Origin: Nyssa sinensis
Taxonomy: Eukaryota; Streptophyta; Magnoliopsida; Cornales; Nyssaceae
Length of the DNA: 64,000 nucleotides
Direction of reading: 5' to 3'
Assembly: GCA_008638375.1 (NCBI GenBank)
Contig: CM018051.1
Coordinates: forward strand, 40,060,177 to 40,124,176
The notes below the pieces were generated by a model. That model had not been told where the DNA came from. It ran no database searches and saw only the letters and a list, made by a program, of their open reading frames with translations. Both the position numbers and the translations under genes were made by a program. Numbering within the stretch: position 1 is the first letter of the stretch; every line of letters starts with the position of its first letter. Of this stretch, positions 36,060 to 47,426 are shown piece by piece.

Positions 36060-36477
36060 TAATATGTATTGACAGATATATATATATATCTGTATATATA
36101 TATATATATATATATAGATAAAAAATGGAAAAACAATTTGATACAGTTTGCCTTTTTTTTTTTTTCACTGTTAATCTATAAATATATATATATATATATG
36201 TATCTAACGGTTTATATATGTTTATATGTATGTAACAATTTATATATGTAATGGTTTATATGTGTATGTAACACTTTATATATTGTAGTGGTTTAAATAT
36301 GTATGTAACAGTTTATATATATGTTTAATATATATTAGATACAAATTTACTGTACAGAAGAGAATGTTTGGTTTTTTTTTTTCCACAGACCATTAAGCAG
36401 ATTTTGTCAAAGGGAATGTAGAGAGAAAGTTCAGCAACTTATCTTCTATGGTTTTCACTTTTAACATGCAGAAGTTG

Positions 36478-36520
<43 letters not shown>

Positions 36521-36530
36521 TTATATGTAT
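36060..36530. repeat. (AT)n tracts and TGTAAC.GTTTATATATGT repeats
   Basis: (TA)n at 36077-36116, 36181-36199 and 36479-36514, with four to five copies of a 25-30-bp TATGTAAC[AG]GTTTATATAT motif between. Low-complexity part of the element interior, next to its 5' LTR. Confidence 0.7.
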
Positions 36531-36633
36531 GTAAATAATATATGCACTATTTTATTTGTAAATACTATGTAAACATGAATTAGTGTTTTAATTAATCTAT
36601 AATTCTTTTATAAAACATATGACAGCTTTAGAT

Positions 36634-37248
36634 TGTTAGTCAAATTTAATTACTTTATTTAAGAGTTCTAAAATAAAAGAATTATAATGGAATAAAATTA
36701 CAGAATAACTAAATTTCATGCATATAACATAAAACAATTAAATTAACATGCGTCAATGACAGGAAAAATAAGTTTGGAGTGAGCTGGCCTGTGAGGCGTG
36801 TAATCACTGCCCTAAAGCTGTTGTGCCTCCCTACGTGAAGGTTCTAATGGTCACAGACAGCTCCAAGATACAACCCAGGTTTTGCTCACAGCTAATCTCC
36901 TCAGAGTCCACGCCCACTGGGAGAAGGATGAATCGTCTAGAATCAAAGTTGCCCACACAAAAATAGTATGAAAAATACGTAAAGGTTGGATGGAAGAGAT
37001 TGGATTAAAGAGAATAAGAACTCTAGTTGTTGTGTTGTGGAAGAATACATAAGCCTCTATTTATAGGCATTTTGTATATCTTCCACCAACAAAATATCCC
37101 ACAAAATCAATCACATGTAGCAAAAAATCAGCAATAAAATAAATAACAAGTCAACAACTAACATATCATAAAATCAGCAACAAAAATAAAAAATCAGGAA
37201 GAAGTCAAAATAAATTTTGAAACTTTCAATAATATAAAAAATATAACA
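36634..37248 (-). repeat. 5' LTR of the young non-coding element
   Basis: Partner of 32300-32914. The TATA box on the minus strand is at 37058-37065, so transcription would run leftwards through the interior. Confidence 0.95.
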
Positions 37249-37560
37249 TATAATACTAAGCGGCTTAACCCTAGTTTTGTTGCCAGGGATGAATAATAGG
37301 TTGGGGGTGCAGGGGGCTTGTCCCTCTAGGTATGGTAAAGGTATATTGGTAAATTTTAATGTATCCGATTAGGGTTAGGATTTAATTGCGATGCAGTATA
37401 AATACGTTTTAACTCTATTTTCTACATAGTAAAAAAGATAGCCGCACTTGTGGATGTAGGAACAGTGCCGAACCACGTAAATTTTCTGTGTTGATTTATC
37501 TCTTTTCTTTAATTTTTGTTGCATAGATCATTAATTTCACAATAATTCTTCTAATTGTTG
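37249..37560 (+). repeat. LTR remnant
   Basis: The segment GTGGATGTAGG.ACAGTGCCGAACCACGTAAA (37451-37481), followed by TTCTGTGTTG and a T/C-rich stretch, is the kind of R/U5 sequence common near the 3' end of plant copia LTRs; a TATAAATA-like box is at 37399. Boundaries cannot be set. Confidence 0.4.
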
Positions 37561-38370
37561 AAAAACTATGATAGAGATTAGCGTAGGTGCCACATCTATC
37601 ACAATGCCCAACTTTTGGACAAATACTAAAGCAATAGTTGTGAGAGTACAACCACTTCTTAAGGTTCTATTAGACATATATTCTTGCACCAAGGCTTTGA
37701 AATTGAGGTTAGAGAAATTGTTGACTTTCTTGAAACATTTTAGTGGTGAATGTTGCACATTACATCGCACTCTCCGTCAAAACTCTTGATGCTCCTTGCA
37801 GCTCTAAACCAAAGACCTTTACATCAGTAACTATCCTATTTGAAAATACCCCTTTGTACACCAAACCAAAGCTTTCTTCCCTAATCAAGTTTTCTTCACT
37901 CAAGTAGTTTGTGGCATAAAACTTGGGCTAGAATTATTCTATGTTATACCATGTAGTGGATTAACTTGGATTTGAACTTGCCTATTTTTGTTTTGGCATC
38001 TTAGTGACCCAAATAAGATAGCTGCTGCAAATAAGAAATATTATTACCAGAGTCCCATCCTTCTTTTCTCATTTGGTTTCTATGGCATTTTTGTACAACA
38101 ATAAGTGTTTTGTTTGGATCTCTCATTGGATTAATCACGCATCTCTAGTAGCATTATTAATCTCAAGTTGGAATAAAATAGCTACTTAAATTATCTTTCC
38201 TTGGTTGTAAGGCTTTCAAAACAAAAATTCTTTTCCTTTAGTTGTATGACTTCCAAAACAACTTATTAAGAGTAAATAAGTAGTCTTTTAGTACTTTTCT
38301 AATTTAGAATTATTCCATGTAATAAACTTGCTAAGAGTAAACAAGTAGTTCTTTACTAGTCTAAGTGATG
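37561..38370. other. Unassigned sequence with a short open frame
   Basis: A 73-codon frame at 37568-37789 (plus) shows no known motif. 38268-38300 and 38333-38365 are short direct repeats (TAAGAGTAAA.AAGTAGT.TTT). Otherwise nothing recognised. Confidence 0.3.
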
Positions 38371-38651
38371 GGATTACGGTAAGGTTAGAGTGGAGTTTTA
38401 TACCTACTACTGGCATAGGTGCAAAAGGACTGAGATTTAATTAATTAGGCATTTAATTTAAATTGCGTAATATTAGGAATAGTAGTAATTTTAGGGATTT
38501 TATTTACTTCCCTTATTAGTTTCGTGACATCCTATAAATATTGGATGCTTATTTCTTTTAGGGAAGTTTTTTTATATTGAGCATACAAAATATTGAGATT
38601 GCTTGAGAAATTGTTCAAGTGTTATTTGTGTTTCCTTTCGGTACTACACCA
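38371..38651 (+). repeat. Probable copia 5' LTR, right part
   Basis: It is placed directly before a primer site; it has a TATAAATATTGG box at 38532 and ends ACACCA at 38651. The left end is not found, and it does not resemble the LTR beginning at 40001, so the two may come from different elements. Confidence 0.45.
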
Positions 38652-38654
38652 TTT

Positions 38655-38666
38655 TGGTATCGGAGC
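38655..38666 (+). promoter_or_regulatory. Primer-binding site, initiator-Met type
   Basis: TGGTATCGGAGC differs by one base from the common plant TGGTATCAGAGC, three bases after a CA LTR end. Confidence 0.65.
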
Positions 38667-39529
38667 CCAAACCCGATTCTTCATCACTGTTCATCACCAA
38701 CCTACGAAACACAATCCTTCATCAACCATTATTCTTTGTCATCCTAATGAGCACGACATCACAAGAATTGTTCATTGATCACTGTTAAAAGAAATTTAGT
38801 CAGGCACCATCATAGTCCACCACTGGATCGATCGTCCATTGTCAACCATTACAACATCACCAAGATTAATCATCCATTGTCCTTTGTCAATCAAACTCCA
38901 TTGTCATCATTCCATCATCGTCGTTCGGCTATTGTCAAGCTAAAACACATCATTGTCCTCATTGACAACTTTGTTATTATTGAAATTCATCATCTAAAGT
39001 TGATCGTCCCTATACTATGTTGCCTTCATCTTTATCATCATTGGCATCTCATGCAGTAGTTTCGTCATTGCATTGCGCCCTCATCGCCGAACCTCCATCA
39101 TTGTTTCAGCTCATAGTTGTGCATGTCTGTTAGGGTAAAGTTCAAAACTCAAGTACTAAACAAACAAATGCATGGTTAAGAGGGATTTGTGGAGACAGAA
39201 CAAAGTTGAGTCGACCCAACCGAGTCAATCCAAAAAAAACACTATAATAGATCTAACTCTCATGAAAATCTACCAAAAAGGCTTCTTTGCTTTAGTTGAG
39301 GTACAAACCTTTCATTGAAATCTTGAACTATTATTTCATTTATTTGGTTTGTCAATAGATTTGCATAAGGTCTTTACTTTCTTGTTCGCCCCCTCTACCC
39401 ACTAAGAAAAATCACTTAGCATTGGAGTCCCTCTAATAATCTCATATATAAGTTGTCTTTAGAATTTTTCGATATCTAAATTCAGTCCATGGGAGAGGTC
39501 TTTTACTTCCCAGACATAATCATTTCGGG

Positions 39530-39993
39530 TTGGAGTCCTATACCAATGTAGATTGGATAGGTTCAATCATAGATAGAAGATCTATTTCTAGATATTGCAC
39601 TTTGTTGGAGGTGACCTAGCGACTTGGCATAGTAAGAAGTAGTTGGTTGTTGCGAGATCTAGTCCTAAGGCAGAGTTTTAGGATATGACACATTGAATGT
39701 GTGAGCTTCTATGGTTGAGAATTATGATGATAGAACTTAGTGTTGGTATGTGTAATCCAAAGAGGCTTTATTGTGGCAACAAAGCAGACATCAATATTAA
39801 ACATAATCTGGTTCAACATGATCGAACCAAGCATAGCGAAGTGGACACATATTTTATTAAAGAGAAACTGATTTTTGGTCTATTTTGCAATCCTTTTGTG
39901 AAGACTGGAGACCAACTAACTAATATCTTCACTAAAAAGGTGTCAAGTAAGGGAGTAAGTTGGGAATACGTAACATCTATACACCAAACTTAA
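39530..39993 (+). pseudogene. Ty1/copia RNase H, C-terminal pol remnant
   Basis: Translation shows YTNVDWIGSIIDRRSISRYC at about 39540-39598 (the copia GYTDADWAGS...RRSTSGYC block), then after a frameshift GGDLATWHSKK, VARSSPKAEF and a stop, then from 39697 CELLWLRI, NKADINIKHNLVQHDRTKH, and FIKEKL, TGDQLTNIFTK. These are the RNase H signature blocks near the end of copia pol. At least one frameshift and three stops break it. It ends just before a polypurine tract and LTR, as expected. Confidence 0.88.
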
Positions 39994-40330
39994 GGGGGAG
40001 TGTTAGAAATATTCACTTAAAGGGTATTCTTGTAATTTTCCAATTATCTAATATAAGTAGAAAGGGTGTAGGAATGAGATGTTATTATTCCACCTTATTT
40101 TTGGCATCTCTCTTCTTCTTCTCTCTCTTTCTCATATATTGAACCGTAGAAAACCAAATAACACACTTCAACTTGTCATAACCTTGCATATGAGGTATAT
40201 GTGCGTTATACCTCGATCCTTATGGTCTTGGTTCAATCAATGCAATTGGATCATGGTCCAACTGATACTTTTCGATGCAAACTATGATATTCAAGTTATA
40301 TTCCCCTCGAGAACACGAATTACGTGGATC
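39990..40330 (+). repeat. Polypurine tract and start of copia 3' LTR
   Basis: TTAAGGGGGAG (39990-40000) is followed by TGTTAGAAATATTC, the normal PPT-LTR junction of plant copia elements. The LTR includes CT-rich leader-like sequence (40108-40135). Its right end is not clear and no target duplication was found. Confidence 0.65.
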
Positions 40331-41850
40331 AGAGGCTAACAACAAGGGCCAAGGATCAAAATTTCATTCCATAGTATTGTTTCGGTCTCCCAAAAAATGG
40401 AAACATTTTGGAAATATAGTGGAAACGATGTAAAAAATTAAAATATGTGAAAACACATGGAAACATAAATTAAAATATGTGAATGCATGCAAATAAATAT
40501 TATAATTAATTAATTAGAAAATTTTAGGGTACCTATCCATTCACACAAGAAGTTAATAAGGTGGAATTGAAAAAAAAATGTAAATGTAAATTAGTCATTA
40601 ATACCAAATAACTCTTTACTAATTAAAAAATAATATAAAAAAATTAGAGCTAAGTTTTTAATGTAATATTAAATTATTATATATTTTTTTATAAAATATC
40701 TAAAATTATTACAATTAAATATAATACCATAACATAATAGATATATACTGTGTAATATCCACGAACTAGACAATTAAACCCAAGTTACATATTAAATGAT
40801 AAGTAATAAGGATATCAATTTAAACCTATTATAATTAGTAACTAATTATTAAAATAAATTATTTATCTACATTTTATTTCCACTACTACTTTTCCTTGAA
40901 AACTTTCTTTGGAAAAAAATAAATAGAAATATCTTCTTGTAATTTTGGATCATAATCCTTCAATCTCCTCCTTCATTTGAAAAAGAAATGAATATTATCT
41001 CTTTTACCAACTTCTAGAATTACTACTGATTCGAAAAAAATATTCCACTAGTTTCGGTATGTTTCCTTGTAAACAACTTTGTTTCTATGGAAATATGTGA
41101 ATTGCGATATTTCACCAATGTTTCATTTTGGTTAACTGAGAAACGAAAAATTTTCGGGTGTTTCGATGTAAAAGAAACAGAATTTGAATCCTTGACAAGG
41201 GCTTGTTACAACAATAAGGAAATAGGGTGAGAACACATGTCTCATCTGTAACAAACTAGAAAACCCTAATTTCCATATATTCCAAGGTCTATAACAACCT
41301 ACCTTTCTCAAAAGAGAACCACCAAGAAAATAAACATTGCATTCTTACCCTGATTAGCTGAATATCGCCACATTCACTCCTATTATTCTTCTTTATTGTT
41401 CACCCCTTTTTCCACCAAATTTGTGTCCTTCTATCTAGCTATCATCGTTCTAGGAGGATGGCTTCACAATTTGGGCCAATTGATACTTTTCAATGCAAAT
41501 TATGATACCCGAGTTATATTTCGCTCAAGAACATAGATTACATGGACAAGAGGCTAACAATAAAGGATTGTTACAACAAGAAAGAAATAGGGTGAGAACA
41601 CATGTCTCATTAGGCTCAAACTAGGAAACCCCAACGTCTATAAATATCAAGGTATATAATAACCTACTTTTCTCAAAATAGAATCCACCAAGAAAAGAAA
41701 CAAAGCATTCTTATCTTGATTAGTTGAATATTTCCACATTCACACTTATTATTCTTCCTTATTGTTCACCCATTTTCCACCAAATATGTTTCACTCTTTT
41801 TAGCTATCATCGTTCTAGGAGGAAGGCTTCACAATTTGGTGCACTGAATG
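40256..41850 (+). repeat. 370-bp tandem duplication, one copy interrupted
   Basis: Copy 1 (40256-41475, minus the 853-bp insertion) and copy 2 (41476-41850) both run from CCAA.TGATACTTTTC to GGAGGA.GGCTTCACAATTTGG. Copy 2 lacks the hAT-type insertion and shows the empty site (GGCTAACAATAAAGGATTGTTAC). Confidence 0.85.
40350..41194 (+). mobile_element. hAT-type non-autonomous transposon, copy 1, TSD ACAAGGGC
   Basis: 845 bp with ends CAAGGATCAAAATTTC and (reversed) CAAGGATTCAAATTC. The 8-bp target duplication ACAAGGGC (40342-40349, 41195-41202) is perfect. The interior is AT-rich with GTTTCCAT/ATGGAAAC motifs and no transposase frame. Same family as 16312-17001 but opposite orientation. Confidence 0.92.
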
Positions 41851-42115
41851 GCCTATGCAAGGTGGTGATGCCATCTAGAGGCTAGAGTTGGGCCAGACCG
41901 TCAAAACCTACGGTGCCTAACAACCAATTTCGTTCCTCAAGCCAACAGTGGAAGGGCAACCACCATCGATAACAAAAATTTAACTCGTAAACGGTTTAGC
42001 TGTATTACAAGATTGGCTTACTTTACAAGAGACTTAGAAAAAAATACTCTCTGTACTATCTAAAATAGTAAAACCCCTCAATTCCCTCTAACAACACACT
42101 ACCTATGTAAGGATC
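41851..42115. other. Spacer left of the next LTR
   Basis: Unassigned; may be colinear with 46200-46542, which it would join before the LTR insertion. Confidence 0.35.
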
Positions 42116-45100
42116 CAGAAAATTATCCAAGGGCATTTTGGTAAATTACGAACATAATTGAGGTTAGACTAAAAATAAATTGAAGATGTGTCAGATAGAC
42201 TGTGAAATAAGTGTATAAGTCATTAATATGACATAGTAAACCTTAAATGGAATTTTGGTAATTTATTTAGGATTGGTGTGAGCCTCGGGGATACACAGTC
42301 ATCTCCAGGATATAGATAAATATGAAAATCCAAACGATAGAATTTGAGAAAATGGATTGCATATTTGAAATTAGAGCATTGAAACTAGCTTAGGGTACCA
42401 ATTTTGATGCGATTTATTATCAGACGCATGTGCACGCACAGTTAGCCAACTGACCATGTGGCACCTCGAGAAGTGTGAGAAGCTGCTCCAAGAAACGTGA
42501 GAAGCTTCTCCAAGAAGCTGAGTGAAGTCTTCTAGAACATGACATGTGTCAAAATTATAGTGGTGGAAGGGTGTGCTAGTGTGTGTGTGAGGGTGCATAA
42601 TAGGGAGACAAGAGGGACATTGATGGGACAAGCCATCACCTTACTTTTTCCCTCTCTTTGCTTTTTCCCCTATTCGGCAGACCAACCATTTTTTTTTATC
42701 TCTTTTCTCTTTCACGCAATCTTCCTCTTTCTCTTTATTTCTCTCTCTTTTTCTCTTTTTCCCTCCATGGCCGACCATAGAGGGTGTGGCCATGAGAGTA
42801 TGTTATACATGTTGTGTGTTTGAGAAAGAGATAGACAGTGTGGGTAGTGTGTGTTTTAGTATGAGAGAGTGTGTGTAACACAAACACTGAAGCCAAAAAC
42901 CCAGAAGAAGAAGAACCAGGAGAAGAAAAAGGAGAAGGAAGAAAAAGGAAGAAGAAAAGGAAAGAATGAAAAAAATATAGAGGAGTTGTACAGTGACCGT
43001 ATGGGATGCGTGGCAGCCATAGGAGCTCCACCGAGCTCTCTCTCTACTTTTTCTCTCTAAAATCAGTGGGCATGAAGGCCAGATAGGGGCTTTTAGACCT
43101 TTCATTTTGTCTAGTAACTTGATTTAGAGCATGATGTTGGCATTTTAAATAGCTTAATCCATGTATATAACTGTATATATGTAACTATATGTGTGAGTCT
43201 GTTTAGTGTGTGTTTGAAAGTGAAATTTCATTTTTGAGTTTCCAAGTGAATCGAAGAATTCTGAAACGTAAGAAGGTTGTCAAATGTCCCGAAAAAAGAA
43301 ACGGAAAGAAAATGAGTGAAAAAGTGTGATTGAAGAGGGAGAAATCGTGAGTTGTAGGTGCTTCGCCGGAGAGTCGGCCATCTTCTGAAAATTACGATTG
43401 GGTTCCTTTTGATCCCTTGAATATTGATCTAAAACATGTTAAAAAGGGTTTAGGGTGATTTAGAATGAAAAAAAAGATGGAAAATAATGCAAGAAAAACA
43501 AAGAAAAAGAATCTAAAATTTTAATTTTTCGACTAGGTTTGTTGGATAGGATGATTGGACCTTCGCCGCCAGGCGGGTCAACTAGTCAACAGTCAACTGT
43601 TGACCAGTCCAAAAAAGGAAAATTATGAAATGCCTGTCCCATTAATATATTGAATTTTAAATGTAATTAAAATGAGAAAGATGACTTTCCTAAAGTTTTT
43701 GGGCATTTCAGACTCAATGGCAGGGGTCAGGTTTGGACATTTGGAAACCCGAGGTGGTCCCATCTAAATATAAAAAATTATAACAAGACCCATAATGCTA
43801 AATTAAGAAATGTAAAGGCTAATTAAAATCTGAAAAAGGCTATCCCAAGGTTTATAGATGCCCGAAATTCAAATAGATGACTAGATTGAACAAATTGGGA
43901 CCTTGTAATGTCCCACCTAAATTGATAAAATGATGATTATACCCTTAGACCTACATTGAATAATTAAAAGCCAAATTAAGATTCAAAAGAAGCATTTCCA
44001 ATATTTTTGGGCGCCAGAAACTTAAATATGACATCAGATTAATGAAACAAGAACTTAGGATGGCCCCACATGAATATGTGAAATTACTAAAATTCCTCTG
44101 AGCATGAAAAAAATATCTAAAAGAGTGAATAAAATATAAGAAAATCATTTTTAAGGTTTTTTTACCTTTTGGATCTAATTCCATGGTTGGTTTTGTGAGA
44201 CGGTGTCTCGGTAGACACGTAACTTGTCCAATAAATTATAAAATTATCCTTATGGGTTTAAAAGACATTCAAATGACTTAGAAACAATATAATAGGGCCT
44301 CCTTAGAATTTTTGAGGCTCGGGAACATGTATTTAATATTCATTTGGGCAAACGAGTACATGATGTGTAGGCAAATATGTAATTAGCTGTAGGGAACATT
44401 AAGACTTGACATGATATCTTAGTGATATAGATCAGGGTGGCCCCAGTGATGGAACAGTAGGTGCATAAGGAAATTTGATGAACATTATGAAAGACACATG
44501 TAGTGTCTCCTTGTAGTGGAATGATGATTGGGATTATGGTAATGTCCTGACTCATTAATGTCTATACTCATTACATGATTTTCATGATATGTCAGTCATT
44601 ATTGTGTGAAACCTTGTAATTTATTTATTAGTAAGCTACGACTATTACTATGATTATCATGATGTTAGACTCTTGTTTGATATTATAATGTGAATATGAC
44701 TAGCATGTTGATTTCTACTCTTATTTACATTTTTGCTATGGATGTATATATGTGAACTCTATGGTTCCTTGTGATTACTGGTAAATTGAATAACCTGTAT
44801 CACACTTATTGACTATGGTTATGAACCTTGATGTTTCCTGTTATTTATATTGTTGATGTATACCTGAGCGGTGTGAGATTTGAGTGGACATGAAGATATT
44901 GAATATACTTGATTGGTATGAGATTGAATGGATATGAGGACATTGAGCATACCAGAGTAGTACGCTATTCATATAGAATTGAGGATTTTGATCATACCAG
45001 AGTAGTGTGAGATTTTTGTATGGATATGATGATGCAAATTTGTTTGATAGCGAGAGAATGCGAACCTCGATGATTGTTGTGATAGGGGATGGTATCTCTC

Positions 45101-46199
45101 TTTGATTACAGACCGTAACCCTACGTAGGAGTTTTCCCAGGCCTATGGTTAGCTACTTATAAAGGGGAGGATACAGTCACTTCAGGGGCCCTGTGCATAT
45201 GTCGAAGATATCATGAAATCATAAGCATATCATACTGCATTCATGCAAGTATTGTGCATTATGCATTAAGTGCTTGCATTGGTTATTTGGATGAATGTAG
45301 CAGATAATGGTTGACTTGTATATCATGGTTGTGCTCTATATTTACTAGGACTATGTGTGGTGATCACACCTTGTTGATTATCTGGTTGATAATTATGGGG
45401 CGATGCTACCTATTTGTTTTATATATTTATTGTCATTAGATGTATATATTGTTCTTGTAACTTTAAATAAAAAATGGAGGTGCTTGGTAGGCTTGTATGA
45501 GAACATTTATGTCTCATGTTCGATCTTGCATATACTAACTACCTGGTCATTATTATTATACCACATGAAGTGGTGCCATTTCTTATGGATTATATTATCT
45601 AAGCCTATGATTAGTAGATGTTGTTATTGTGTGCTTGTAATATATACTAGAGATTAGGGATTGGCCTCTTTGGATGTGCATTAGTTTTGACACGCTGCTT
45701 ACTTGTGTATTTTGGGAAAACCCTATTGAGCATTATGGCTCACCCCTACTGTTCATGAGAATGGTAGGTATTGACTTGAAGAAGGATAGTTGTTGGAGCT
45801 TTGCAGAATGGATGAAAGTTAATGTAGTGTCTAGTTTAAATTAATGCATTTATTCAATTGTATTTATAAAGGGTGCTTGTACCCTTTAGATGATTCATGT
45901 ATATGTTTTGTGTATACGAACTGTTAGAGTCAGCTCTGAACATTACCATATTATACTTTGTGAATGGATGTTTTGATAGAATAACTTTGATAATAATCAA
46001 TGTCATTTTACCTTGTCATGGGACTTGAATAAGTCTAATCAAGGATTCGAAACCGATTAAATAGATACCAATTAAAAGGAAATCAATAAAAAAAAATGGC
46101 ATGTATTTTATACACTTGACTAGGATGGTTAGTCCTATTACCTTCCTTTTGGGGTTCCAATGACTCCTTAGTCCAGCCTTACGGGTCAAGGGCGTGACA
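42116..46199 (+). mobile_element. Solo LTR (4084 bp), TSD ACCTA/ACCCA
   Basis: It starts TGTAAGGATCCAGAAAAT and ends AGGGCGTGACA. Flanks ACCTA (42111-42115) and ACCCA (46200-46204) differ at one base. It is the single-unit form of the LTR at 19921-26317: an AGCTTC/GAAGCT inverted repeat (42503-42519), CT-rich leader (42640-42760), four units of about 153 bp (anchors 43712, 43865, 44018, 44172), CTCAC at 45740, and acceptor GGTAG ending 45767. Open frames at 42371-43105 are purine/pyrimidine-tract artefacts. Confidence 0.9.
43700..44330 (+). repeat. Array of four degenerate units, period about 153 bp
   Basis: Each unit has TTTTTGGGC.TTC..GA.TCAAAT, then a G-rich GGT/GGACC stretch, TAAAATTA..AAAATGCCC-like sequence and AATTAA.ATCCGAAA. 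Anchor positions 43712, 43865, 44018 and 44172 give spacings of 153, 153 and 154. The same array is at 21635-22096 and 24091-24555. Confidence 0.75.
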
Positions 46200-46542
46200 A
46201 CCCAATCGTTACCCCATCACCTAACCTACTACCCACCTCAATTGCCTAAACAACCACCATAGTCTTGAATGATGTTAACACCACACAGAACCCCATTTCC
46301 TTAATGCTTCCCTTCCTTCTTAGTCAGACTCCAACATCTCTTGTTACTTTCAAACAAGAGCGCGCCATGTTCCAAAGTGCAAAAACTAATCCCATGAGTT
46401 GCCCGACCACCTTACCTATAACATGTTGCCTTCCAAGTGGTACACTATCCCTAAGTTTAAGCCTTTTGATGGAAAGAATGTTTCTTCATAGATGCCCTCA
46501 ACAATTTTCACAAGGATTGTGTGTTGTGTCTATGGAAGAGAA
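46200..46542 (+). other. Flank with possible gag-like scrap
   Basis: Proline/Thr-rich pyrimidine sequence. Near 46435-46475 the plus strand reads WYTIPKFKPFDGKN, which resembles the PKF...FDG start of a Ty3 capsid domain, but only over a few residues. The 105-codon frame 46265-46582 is in another phase. Confidence 0.3.
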
Positions 46543-47426
46543 TGTAAAGACCCAAATTTTTTTTCTAATTTACAAATTATAAAATAATAATAATGTAAAA
46601 TTTTATTAAGAAATTGAAAGTTAAATGAGAGGACTAAAAAGGGCTTGGAAATAAAAAGGAAGAAAAGAAACAAGGAGGGGCAAAAAGGAAAATTCACCTC
46701 TTGTCTTACTTTTGGCCTTTCAAAGGCAATTTCCTACATACCTAAAACATACACTAGAACCAAAAACACACCCATTCACGTAAAAGTGGGAGCGAAAGAG
46801 AAGAAGAGAGGGAAATGTAGGGTTTGGAAATCCTTAGAGGAGTGGAGTTTCTCTTGGGAGATTGAAGAAGCACAAAGCCTTTCTACTTCCAAATCTCTAA
46901 CCTAGAAGTAGGAAATTTGGGAAACCCATCAACATTCATCAAGAACAAACTTAGAGTTATACCATTACTTGAAGAAATTGTGGTAGGGGATCTCTAAACC
47001 TAGGTATAGGATTTGTGTAGATAGGTTCATCATACCGTTATCTCATCTTTTGCTATAAGATTGTTCATCTTTGCATATTAGGGCATAACTTGCAAGTGTA
47101 TCAGAAATCCATGTATTGGTTGTTTTTATGCTATGAAATGACTTTCTTTTATCTTGTCTTTCTATTGAATGTACTCCTGGTTGAATAGAAAAATGATTGA
47201 TTGGTGAAATCATGAAATGGGTTTAGATGTACTATACTTGGTACTTCAAATTGCACACTAAATGTTTGCAAAAAATGCCTTAATATATGCTTGATGTGGA
47301 TTTATGATAATTGAGTGGAATTATTTGAATGTTTAACCTTCTTGATAAACATATGATGAATTGTGAATATAAATGTGAATGATAAGCCCTTGAAAATATG
47401 AGAATGAAAACTTGGAAAGAAATAAA
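46543..47426 (+). mobile_element. LTR start, outermost layer of the right-hand nest
   Basis: TGTAAAGACCCAAATTTT at 46543 is a typical long-LTR start, followed by an ATAATAATAATG tract, purine-rich leader and 'gggcaaaaaggaaaattc'. It is interrupted at 47427; the remainder is beyond the window. No coding potential; the frame at 46645-46905 is in the leader. Confidence 0.5.

Larger units (their letters stand above)
32300..37248 (-). mobile_element. Complete, young, non-coding LTR element (4949 bp), TSD TATAA
   Basis: Two 615-bp direct repeats (32300-32914, 36634-37248) with TGTTAG...TATAACA ends; I saw a single difference between them (C/T near 32600/36934). TATAA flanks both outer ends (32295-32299, 37249-37253). 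Orientation is minus: a polypurine tract (ACTTGAGGGGGAT) abuts 32915. The 3.7-kb interior has no open frame resembling gag or pol, and no initiator-Met primer site is seen at 36633. So it is a non-autonomous element (LARD-like) that needed another element's proteins and moved recently. Confidence 0.95.

Noticed and set aside
37568..37789. 73-codon plus-strand frame as a gene
   Set aside because: No motif, no splice context, and a frame of similar length on the other strand; left as unassigned.
38593..39059. Frames of 61-94 codons after the copia primer site
   Set aside because: Rich in CATCA/ATTGT repeats, no gag motif; probably leader of the copia remnant.
42371..43105. Frames of 86-100 codons on both strands
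   Set aside because: Polypurine/polypyrimidine leader of a solo LTR.
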